From Prevotella sp. UBA1705 (GTDB lineage Bacteria; Bacteroidota; Bacteroidia; Bacteroidales; Bacteroidaceae): DNA of 6,918 nucleotides. A model generated the notes under the pieces. It saw only the letters and a program-made list of their open reading frames with translations. It did no database searches and was not told where the DNA came from. This document shows positions 1-5,319 of this stretch, in pieces. Each line of letters opens with the position of its first letter. Within the stretch, counting starts at the first letter, position 1. The stretch lies in assembly GCA_002317385.1 (NCBI GenBank), contig DCJH01000013.1, forward strand, positions 35,044 to 41,961. The letters are read 5' to 3'. The position numbers and the translations under genes are program-made.

Positions 1-68
1 CCACCAGGAATCGAACCGGGGACACAAGGATTTTCAGTCCTTTGCTCTACCAACTGAGCTATGGCACC
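1..68 (-). tRNA. tRNA-Phe (anticodon GAA), 3' end cut by window
   Basis: Read on the minus strand, this folds as a tRNA. The acceptor strand GGTGCCA starts at 68, followed by a D arm (GCTC, loop with AGTTGGTA, GAGC). The anticodon arm is AAGGA-CTGAAAA-TCCTT, with GAA in the 34-36 position, which decodes phenylalanine. The T loop is TTCGATT. Only three bases of the 3' acceptor strand (TGG) are in the window. The last four stem bases, the discriminator and any CCA lie before position 1. The T stem carries one C·U mismatch at its middle pair (positions 18 and 6). All other stem pairs that can be checked are sound, so I read it as a functional tRNA. Confidence 0.96.
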
Positions 69-87
69 ATTTGCTTGATTGCGGGTG

Positions 88-119
88 CAAAGGTAGCGTT
101 TTTTCATCAATCCCACAAA
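88..119 (-). promoter_or_regulatory. Bacteroidetes-type promoter of tRNA-Phe
   Basis: On the minus strand, TTTG at 119-116 is followed by a 20-bp spacer and then TACCTTTG at 95-88. This matches the known Bacteroidetes primary sigma consensus (-33 TTTG, about 20 bp, -7 TAnnTTTG) at every fixed base. Transcription should start roughly 5-8 bases downstream of the box, giving a leader of about 12-15 bases before the tRNA 5' end at 68. The motif and spacing are seen directly; the start point is inferred. Confidence 0.8.
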
Positions 120-159
120 TTTTTCCTCGTAAAAATGCACACGTTTCAGAAAAAAGGTG

Positions 160-167
160 TACCTTTG
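160..167 (+). promoter_or_regulatory. -7 box of tRNA-Pro promoter
   Basis: TACCTTTG on the plus strand matches the Bacteroidetes -7 consensus TAnnTTTG and is the same 8-mer as the tRNA-Phe box on the other strand. No good TTTG or TTG element lies about 20 bp upstream (bases near 136-139 read ATGC-like), so the -33 part is weak or absent. The expected start near 172-176 would give a leader of about 45 bases before the tRNA at 218. Confidence 0.6.
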
Positions 168-185
168 CAGCGTCTTCAGGAAAAA

Positions 186-199
186 GCAACCATCGTTGC
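186..199 (+). other. Small hairpin in the tRNA-Pro leader
   Basis: GCAAC at 186-190 and GTTGC at 195-199 form a perfect 5-bp stem with a CATC loop, inside the inferred 5' leader of the tRNA-Pro transcript. No T-run follows, so it is not a terminator. It may only be an incidental structure in RNA removed during 5' processing. Confidence 0.35.
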
Positions 200-217
200 C
201 ACTCCAAAGATGCTTAT

Positions 218-293
218 CGGGATGTAGCGCAGTTGGTAGCGCACTACGTTCGGGACGTAGGGGTCGGGCGTTCGAGTCGCCTCATCCCGACCA
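218..293 (+). tRNA. tRNA-Pro (anticodon CGG), CCA encoded
   Basis: A complete cloverleaf can be drawn. The acceptor CGGGATG (218-224) pairs perfectly with CATCCCG (283-289), followed by discriminator A290 and encoded CCA at 291-293. The D arm is GCGC/GCGC. The anticodon arm is CTACG-TTCGGGA-CGTAG with CGG in the anticodon position, which reads the proline codon CCG. The T arm is GGGCG-TTCGAGT-CGCCT, with one G·U pair. It is transcribed away from tRNA-Phe and is followed directly by an intrinsic terminator, so it looks like a single-gene unit. Confidence 0.97.
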
Positions 294-295
294 GC

Positions 296-330
296 AAAAA
301 GAGGTTGCTTTCGCAACCTCTTTTATTTTT
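296..330 (+). terminator. Rho-independent terminator of tRNA-Pro
   Basis: GAGGTTGC (301-308) and GCAACCTC (313-320) form a perfect 8-bp stem around a TTTC loop. The stem extends further through A297-300 pairing with T321-324, and a T-rich tract (TTTTATTTTT) follows. It lies three bases after the encoded CCA. The flanking A and T runs would also allow termination of minus-strand transcripts arriving from the right. Confidence 0.93.
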
Positions 331-468
331 ATCCCCTACCCTCCTTGCTTCCGTCTCTCTCAATGGTAGGGACATACTCCTGCTCTACTTAGTCCTACAA
401 CTCCCATCCCCAAGCCAATAGAGCAACAATCCACCGGTTACGGTGTTCATGGAGAAGCGTTTGTCAAC
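331..468. other. Gene-free interval between converging transcription units
   Basis: I see no convincing gene on either strand; the open frames here are about 20 codons or shorter. It holds only weak inverted repeats: CCCTACC at 334-340 against GGTAGGG at 365-371, and CACCG-GTTA-CGGTG at 432-445. Neither is followed by a T-run. It separates the tRNA-Pro terminator from the minus-strand terminator at 469-510. Confidence 0.6.
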
Positions 469-510
469 AAAAAAAGCCCCGAACGCTCATGGAAGAGCAT
501 TCAGGGCTTT
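469..510 (-). terminator. Rho-independent terminator of the winged-helix gene
   Basis: Bases 495-510 and 473-488 form a 16-bp stem with a 6-base loop (489-494). Read as minus-strand RNA, all 16 pairs form, two of them G·U. Read as plus-strand RNA, the same two positions become C·A mismatches. The minus-strand stem runs into seven Ts (475-469). Both the wobble pattern and the T-run therefore point to minus-strand use, ending the transcript of the small gene that stops at 591 and perhaps of the whole cluster. Confidence 0.9.
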
Positions 511-590
511 CGAGTAGGGGGTGGTCCATCAAGAGGATGAACCTGTTTCTTGGGATGTCAGGATGGTGTGGGCAAGAGTTGGGGAGCAAC

Positions 591-770
591 TTATTCGGCT
601 GGAGCCCACTTGCAGCGCACGGGAGAAACGATGGCGTTCTCCTTCTTCAACTCGGCAAATGCCTTGTCAACTTCCTTGCGGTCGAGACCCGAGGCCTTGG
701 CCACCTCGCCAGCGGAAACAGGCTTACCTGCTTCGCGCATCACGTGTAATACTTGTTCTTTAGCGTCCAT
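591..770 (-). CDS. Small winged helix-turn-helix-like protein, 59 aa
   Basis: The ATG at 770-768 opens a 59-codon frame ending in TAA at 593-591. The protein starts MDAKEQVLHVMREAGKPVSA and ends PVRCKWAPAE. Residues about 3-15 form a first helix. Residues 19-45 look like a helix-turn-helix (SAGEVAKASGLD turn, then RKEVDKAFAELKKE). The last residues, IVSPVRCKW, fit a short beta wing. This is the shape of a minimal winged-helix DNA-binding domain, and I recall similar short predicted regulators as common in Bacteroidales, though I could not search. An AGGA lies just upstream of the start. The gene follows the YqeY-domain gene after 178 bp, and a strong terminator lies 80 bases after its stop. 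DNA binding and any target are inference. No second domain, metal site or ligand site is visible, apart from a lone Cys at 53. Confidence 0.88.
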   Translation of the reverse strand: MDAKEQVLHVMREAGKPVSAGEVAKASGLDRKEVDKAFAELKKENAIVSPVRCKWAPAE

Positions 771-807
771 TGTTCCTAAATGTTTTATGGGTGGATGATA
801 TTTCTTG

Positions 808-830
808 GCTGAAAATCCTAAATTTTCAGC
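808..830. repeat. Perfect 9-bp inverted repeat in the leader of the small regulator gene
   Basis: GCTGAAAAT (808-816) and ATTTTCAGC (822-830) form a perfect 9-bp stem with a 5-base loop. On the minus strand it would sit about 38 bases before the start codon of the 59-aa protein and has no T-run after it, so it is not a typical terminator for that strand. On the plus strand a T5 lies eight bases further on, but no plus-strand gene is present. It could be a leader structure or a protein-binding site. Confidence 0.55.
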
Positions 831-841
831 ACTGGTCTTTT

Positions 842-922
842 TGTCTTTCTGTCTTAAAATCTGCCTATTCTGTAGTTCTGTCTAAGACCTAAGCATACTT
901 GTCGTGATGTCTTTCCGTCTTA
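842..922. repeat. Pair of near-identical 15-mers plus related short copies
   Basis: TGTCTTTCTGTCTTA (842-856) and TGTCTTTCCGTCTTA (908-922) match at 14 of 15 bases in the same orientation, 66 bp apart. Between them lies the palindrome GTCTAAGAC (880-888). On the minus (coding) strand these read as AAGAC-rich purine tracts in the leader of the 59-aa gene. They may be operator sites or a low-complexity leader. Function is unknown. Confidence 0.5.
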
Positions 923-948
923 CTCCAAAACATACAGGTCTATATGTC

Positions 949-1401
949 CTAAGCCAGCAGCTTGCGCACGATGGCAGAAATGAGCTTGCCGTCGGCCTTT
1001 CCGGCCATCTGCTTGGTGGCGAGCCCCATTACCTGGCCCATGGCTTTCATATCGATAGCACCAGTCTGAGCAATGATCTCTTTGACCTGAGCCTCTATTT
1101 CAGCCTCGCTGAGCGGCCGGGGAAGATACTCCTTGATGACAGCCACCTGAGCCAACTCAGCATCGGCGAGTTCCTGTCGACCGGCCTTGGCATAGGTATC
1201 GGCACTCTCTTCGCCCTGCTTGGCCAGTTTCTGAAGAATCTTCATGGCGGTAGCGTCTTCGAGAGTATCGTTTGCTCCCGGGGCAGTCTTGGCCTCGAGG
1301 AAATACTTCTTGATGTTGCGGAGGGCTTCGAGACGCACTTTGTCGCGAGCCTTCATGGCAGTACGGATATCACTGCTCACGGTGTCGAATAAGGTAGACA
1401 T
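949..1401 (-). CDS. GatB/YqeY domain-containing protein, 150 aa
   Basis: The 150-residue protein has the length and character of stand-alone YqeY-type proteins. These share the helical domain found at the C-terminus of GatB, the amidotransferase subunit that makes Gln-tRNA or Asn-tRNA. Visible family features are the basic N-terminal stretch with LRNIKKYFLEAK (about 27-38), the central EYLPRPLSEAEIEAQV segment (91-106), and the C-terminal DMKAMGQVMGLATKQMAGKAD region (117-137). The whole protein is predicted to be helical, with no signal peptide or membrane segment. A role in tRNA binding is known for the domain in GatB but unproven for free YqeY proteins. The ATG at 1401 is the natural start; no Shine-Dalgarno is seen. 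The gene lies 252 bp downstream of ftsZ on the same strand. Confidence 0.9.
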   Translation of the reverse strand: MSTLFDTVSSDIRTAMKARDKVRLEALRNIKKYFLEAKTAPGANDTLEDATAMKILQKLAKQGEESADTYAKAGRQELADAELAQVAVIKEYLPRPLSEAEIEAQVKEIIAQTGAIDMKAMGQVMGLATKQMAGKADGKLISAIVRKLLA

Positions 1402-1424
1402 ATTGATTGGGAGTTAAAAAATTA

Positions 1425-1457
1425 AGAAGCTAATGAAATGAAGACATTACCTTCAAA
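1425..1457 (-). promoter_or_regulatory. Candidate promoter of the YqeY-domain gene
   Basis: On the minus strand, TTTG at 1457-1454 is followed by 21 bp and TAGCTTCT at 1432-1425, which matches six of eight positions of TAnnTTTG. The expected start near 1418-1420 would leave a leader of about 18 bases before the ATG at 1401. Spacing is right, but the last two bases of the -7 box differ from consensus, so this is tentative. Confidence 0.35.
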
Positions 1458-1653
1458 TGTTGTTTTGTGGGGACGATCAATAAAGTTGATGCAGCTAAAT
1501 GGCGCCTACGAATGAAAAAGAGAAGTTAGGAAGTTAAAGTTTCGGGGCATGAAATAGTCTGTTATTGCAACTATACACCATTAGATTGACATAGCCGACT
1601 ATTGTCTGTGCTCCTCGAAGTTCTTTATCTTCTTAACTCCTCCATGTAATTCG

Positions 1654-3024
1654 TTATACAAAGCTAATCATGCCCTGCACCGTCTCCTGGCTGTTATCGG
1701 GCTCGGACTTCTGCTTCTTGCCGCTCGCTTGGTTGCGAATGCTCTCAAGCAGCTGGTATGTGCGCTTGTAGGTTGGCGTATTCTCAACGGCGAGGATAAC
1801 GTCTTCGTTGTCGAGATCGTCCTGACTGAAGAGGTAAATGTGCGGGCGACGCTTGCGCTGAGAGTTATTGTCATCGTTACCATAGTAGATATCGCGACGG
1901 CTTCTGAGACGGGCGTCTTTCTCTTCTTTCTCTGCAATGAGGATGGCTTCCTCCTGAGTGTGGCGTGCTCGGCGCTCCAACGGCTCCACAGCGTCTACGC
2001 CAAAGCCTGTGGCAAGGATGGTAACTTTCACCTTCTTGCCCAACTCGGGATCGGTAGCAACACCCCACTTGATTTCAAAGTCCTCGCCAAACTTGGCCAT
2101 AAAGTCGTTCACATCGTTCATTTCCTCCATCATGAGGCCTTGTTTCTCCTGCTTCTCATCACAGAAGTTGATGGAAAGCAGAATCTTCTTCGACCTGAAC
2201 ACATTGTTATCGTTGAGCAACGGCGAGTTGAGAGCATCTTCAATAGCCTTCTTCACGCGACTGTCGCCTTCGCCATAACCTGTGCTCATGATGGCCACAC
2301 CACCATCCTTCAACACCGTTTTCACGTCGTTGAAGTCGAGGTTGATGAGTCCGTGTATGGTGATAATCTCCGCAATGCTTTTGGCAGCCACGCTCAATGT
2401 GTCGTCGGCCTTACCAAAGGCATCGATGAGAGTCAATTCGGGATAGATTTCGCGCAGTCTTTCGTTGTTGATGACAAGCAGTGCATCCACATGCTTGGCC
2501 ATCTCCTCCACACCGTCGAGAGCCTGGTCTATCTTCTTAGGTCCCTCAAATCGGAAGGGGATGGTGACGATACCCACGGTAAGAATGTCCATTTCCTTGC
2601 TCACCTGAGCAATGACCGGTGCAGCTCCGGTACCCGTACCACCGCCCATTCCAGCGGTGATAAATGCCATCTTGGTACCGTCGTCGAGCATGCGACGAAT
2701 GTCATCGATGCTCTCCATGGCCGCTTCGCGGGCACGGGCCGGGCGGTTTCCGGCTCCCAATCCCTCCTTACCCAATTGCAGATGCACGGGTACGGGAGAA
2801 TCGTTGAGTGCCTGAGCATCTGTATTGCACAGCACGAACGATACGTCGTGGATACCTTCGCGATACATGTGGTTGACGGCATTGCCTCCGCCTCCGCCCA
2901 CACCAATCACCTTGATGATGCGATTGTCTTTATCTGGAATGCCAAAATCGAGGATCGACGGCTTCTTGTTCTCTTCCAAGTTGTTGTTATCTGGATTCAT
3001 GTCAGTCATTTTTCGTTGGTTCAT
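1654..3024 (-). CDS. ftsZ: Cell division GTPase FtsZ
   Basis: FtsZ is the tubulin-like GTPase that polymerises into the cytokinetic ring at midcell. The G-loop GVGGGGGNAVNHM is at residues 41-53, the tubulin/FtsZ signature GGGTGTG at 127-133, and the T7 synergy loop NLDFND at 228-233 with the acidic pair D230 and D233. The globular core ends near residue 345. A charged linker follows (350-400), then an acidic stretch and NTPTYKR (416-421 region), which resembles the C-terminal peptide that binds FtsA. About 35 more residues follow, ending GMISFV. At 456 residues it is longer than the E. coli protein (383). The ATG at 3024 overlaps the ftsA stop in TAATG. Met6 and Met9 are possible alternative starts, and no Shine-Dalgarno separates them. 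Confidence 0.97.
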   Translation of the reverse strand: MNQRKMTDMNPDNNNLEENKKPSILDFGIPDKDNRIIKVIGVGGGGGNAVNHMYREGIHDVSFVLCNTDAQALNDSPVPVHLQLGKEGLGAGNRPARAREAAMESIDDIRRMLDDGTKMAFITAGMGGGTGTGAAPVIAQVSKEMDILTVGIVTIPFRFEGPKKIDQALDGVEEMAKHVDALLVINNERLREIYPELTLIDAFGKADDTLSVAAKSIAEIITIHGLINLDFNDVKTVLKDGGVAIMSTGYGEGDSRVKKAIEDALNSPLLNDNNVFRSKKILLSINFCDEKQEKQGLMMEEMNDVNDFMAKFGEDFEIKWGVATDPELGKKVKVTILATGFGVDAVEPLERRARHTQEEAILIAEKEEKDARLRSRRDIYYGNDDNNSQRKRRPHIYLFSQDDLDNEDVILAVENTPTYKRTYQLLESIRNQASGKKQKSEPDNSQETVQGMISFV

Positions 3025-4466
3025 TATTTGTCATCATCGTCATCATCAACCATCTTCTTGAAGAAGTTTTTGAGTCCCTTCAGAGATTTGTTGACCACAG
3101 AGTTCTCACGTTGAGCCTGTCGGCGTGCCTCTTCCTCGGCTTCGGCGACTCTCCGGTGCTCCTCCTCTTCCTGCAGTTTACGCTGGCGTTCCTCCTCAGC
3201 AGCCTTCTCGGCTTCGGTCTGTACGATGCCCTTGCCAGAGATTTCGCTTGGAGTGCGCGGCTCCTTGTGAGGCATTACTGGCGCCTGTTTGTCGTCGGTT
3301 CCGAAGAGATTGCTGCTGATGTCCTCGCCGGCACAGTTCATATCGCCCTTGGCCAGCAGTCCCATCACCGTGCACATACGACCGTCTTTGGCTGTGATTG
3401 CAGGGTTGTTGGAGTTGATGGTCTGAGACACAAACTTAGCAACCCTAATCTTTTCAATGTTGGTGTGGTTGCGGAAGGCGCGCTCAATGTTCCTCATATT
3501 AGAACCGCCACCGGTCAGGATGATGCCGCCCAAGAGCTTATCATAGTATTCATTGGGCACCTGGCACCATACATTCTCTATGATTTCCAGCATGCGAGCC
3601 TCCACAATATCTATGAAAGTGCGCATATCCACAGTGCGGTCGGCATCGATGGGATAGGTCTTCTCGCTGTCGATATCGTTGAAATCGGTGTAGGCGCTGG
3701 CATATTGCAGTTTCATCTGCTCAGCGTTCTTCTCCTCCATCTGCAGCGCCGAGATATCCTTGGTGATGTTGTTGCTACCCAACGGGATAACAGCCAAGTG
3801 GCGCAGAATGTTCTTATAATATACGCAGACAGTGGTTGTATCAGCGCCAAGGTCCACGAGCACAGAGCCTCCTCTCCGTTCAGCGTCGGTGAGGACAGCG
3901 TCGGCAAGTGCCAATGGCGACAGATACATCTCTGCGATAGCGATGCCTGCATTGTCGAAACACTTATTGATGTTACGATAAAAAGTCTTGCGCCATAGGA
4001 TATTAAGGAAGTTTCCCTCTAAGCGCGTGCACTGGATACCTACCGGATCGAGCTGGAACTGGTTGTCAATCTTATACTCCTGCGTGGCAGCGTCGAGGAT
4101 TTCCTGGTCAGGATATTGCATGCTTCGGTTGGCATCCATCAACTCGTTGACCATGTCTTGGGTGACAATGGTGTCGAGGGGCAGCTCCTTGACATTGGTG
4201 TTTCTCACGCTGCGGATAGACTGTCCGCCCACGCCAACATAGACATGTGCAATCTTGGCCTTGAGCGATGTCTCTAATTTCTTCACGATGTTGGTAAGGG
4301 TCTGTACGGTCTTGTCAATGTTGTAGACCACACCCTTGCGAATGCACGAGGAGGAATCTTCGGTCACGACGGCCAACACGCTGATGCTGCCGTCAAGATT
4401 CTTCTTTCCCGCAATGCCGGTCATCTTGGACGAGCCAAGTTCAATTGCTACTATAAATTCTGCCAT
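3024..4466 (-). CDS. ftsA: Cell division protein FtsA
   Basis: FtsA is an actin-like ATPase that tethers FtsZ filaments to the inner face of the membrane and recruits later division proteins. The phosphate-1 loop AIELGSSKMTGIAG is at 7-20. The FtsA-specific 1C (SHS2) region spans about 84-165, and the phosphate-2 loop VLVDLGADTTTV is at 202-213. The adenosine motif GGIILTGGGSNMRNIERAF is at 313-331. After about residue 415 comes an unusual tail: a Glu/Arg/Ala-rich likely coiled coil (418-455), then a basic amphipathic segment SLKGLKNFFKKMV (461-473) that fits the membrane-targeting helix, then six Asp and a final Lys. At 480 residues it exceeds the roughly 420 of E. coli FtsA. It starts 12 AT-rich bases after ftsQ and overlaps ftsZ by one base. 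Confidence 0.96.
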   Translation of the reverse strand: MAEFIVAIELGSSKMTGIAGKKNLDGSISVLAVVTEDSSSCIRKGVVYNIDKTVQTLTNIVKKLETSLKAKIAHVYVGVGGQSIRSVRNTNVKELPLDTIVTQDMVNELMDANRSMQYPDQEILDAATQEYKIDNQFQLDPVGIQCTRLEGNFLNILWRKTFYRNINKCFDNAGIAIAEMYLSPLALADAVLTDAERRGGSVLVDLGADTTTVCVYYKNILRHLAVIPLGSNNITKDISALQMEEKNAEQMKLQYASAYTDFNDIDSEKTYPIDADRTVDMRTFIDIVEARMLEIIENVWCQVPNEYYDKLLGGIILTGGGSNMRNIERAFRNHTNIEKIRVAKFVSQTINSNNPAITAKDGRMCTVMGLLAKGDMNCAGEDISSNLFGTDDKQAPVMPHKEPRTPSEISGKGIVQTEAEKAAEEERQRKLQEEEEHRRVAEAEEEARRQAQRENSVVNKSLKGLKNFFKKMVDDDDDDK

Positions 4467-4478
4467 AGTATATTATAA

Positions 4479-5276
4479 TTATCTGTTTTCAGGATTCTTT
4501 TTGCAAATAATCTGGTTATCAAACTCTATATTGATATAGGAATATTTGTTCCATCCGGCCTGCGAGAGACCGTATCTGTAGAACTTCTCCAGCCTATCCA
4601 TCTTCTTAGCCACGAAATCGGCTATGAGTTTCTTGCGCTGCCCGATATAGTTGGACTCCGGAAGCTGTCCGAGGTAGACGATATGGTTGCCCACACGTGG
4701 TACCAACTCAATGCCGCGGTCGGGCAAAACGTTGATCTGAACGATCTGATTCCGCCAGAAATCGCTGGCCATAAGGTTCTCGGCAAGGTAGGAGACATAG
4801 CTTCTGGCAAACCACTTGTTGATGTTTCCCGTAGCGATAATGAGGTCGCTGGTGTAGTGGGAATTGGGCATGATGCTATGATTATCATCAATATAGTAGT
4901 CGTCTCCGTTGATGCTCTTGATGCGAAGGGTGGGCATGCGCTGCGTAAGCGTAATATTGACATGCCCGTCTTCGGTCTTGAAACACTCCGCCTTCTTCAC
5001 AAACGGACTCTGCTCCAAGGTCTCCTCGATGGTTCGAGTGTTGACAAACTGCATGAGTTTGGACAGCGGATAGAGCTTATTGCGCTCCAATCGGGTCTTG
5101 ATTTCCGTTGCCGTGATGAAGCCATTGGTCGCCTCGTCCTTGATGTTGATATCCACTTGGGTACAAACCTTCGATGCGACATTCGGTTTGTCGAATGCCG
5201 CAAACGCGGTGATGATATATGCACCAAGCATGATATCCAGCGTCACGATGATGGTTTTCTTCCAGTTGATATACAT
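4479..5276 (-). CDS. ftsQ: Cell division protein FtsQ
   Basis: FtsQ is a single-pass membrane protein of the divisome that scaffolds FtsB and FtsL in the periplasm. The protein has 265 residues: a short basic cytoplasmic N-terminus (MYINWKK), one membrane segment at about 8-28, a POTRA-like region at about 37-115 (FITATEIKTRL, then TIEETLEQSPFVKKAECFK), and a beta domain to the end that includes INVLPDRGIELVPRVG (181-196) and the late GWNKYSYINIEFDNQIICKK (241-260). These late motifs are what I recall from Bacteroidetes FtsQ. Sequence similarity to proteobacterial FtsQ is weak, but position between murC and ftsA supports the call. It starts 43 bp after murC. No Shine-Dalgarno is visible before the ATG. 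Confidence 0.92.
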   Translation of the reverse strand: MYINWKKTIIVTLDIMLGAYIITAFAAFDKPNVASKVCTQVDINIKDEATNGFITATEIKTRLERNKLYPLSKLMQFVNTRTIEETLEQSPFVKKAECFKTEDGHVNITLTQRMPTLRIKSINGDDYYIDDNHSIMPNSHYTSDLIIATGNINKWFARSYVSYLAENLMASDFWRNQIVQINVLPDRGIELVPRVGNHIVYLGQLPESNYIGQRKKLIADFVAKKMDRLEKFYRYGLSQAGWNKYSYINIEFDNQIICKKNPENR

Positions 5277-5319
5277 ATTTTATTTATCAGGGCAAAGGTT
5301 CGGTATGAATGGCCGGCGC

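Noticed and set aside
334..371. CCCTACC/GGTAGGG inverted repeat as a terminator or small RNA
   Set aside because: It has only 7 bp, a 24-base loop and no T-run or promoter. It could easily be chance.
904..1392. 162-codon open frame on the plus strand, opposite the YqeY-domain gene
   Set aside because: It nearly mirrors the extent of the sense gene, which has clear family motifs. Its composition is that of an antisense shadow.
1659..1666. Perfect TAGCTTTG -7 box on the minus strand at the ftsZ 3' end
   Set aside because: The bases encode the ISF of the FtsZ C-terminus, and there is no TTTG about 20 bp upstream. It is probably a coding coincidence.
3024..3044. DDDDK at the FtsA C-terminus read as an enterokinase site or tag
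   Set aside because: It is part of a run of six Asp encoded by mixed GAT/GAC codons in a native operon. Nothing suggests an engineered tag.
1729..3114. 461-codon open frame on the plus strand, opposite ftsZ
   Set aside because: It is antisense to FtsZ, whose motifs are all intact, and its product is His/Val/Leu-rich with no recognisable domain. It is a shadow frame.
3111..3998. 295-codon open frame on the plus strand, opposite ftsA
   Set aside because: It is antisense to FtsA, with no promoter or start signal and no family resemblance.
5293..5300. AACCTTTG on the minus strand between murC and ftsQ as an ftsQ promoter
   Set aside because: The essential first T of TAnnTTTG is missing and no -33 element is found in the 3' end of murC at the right spacing.
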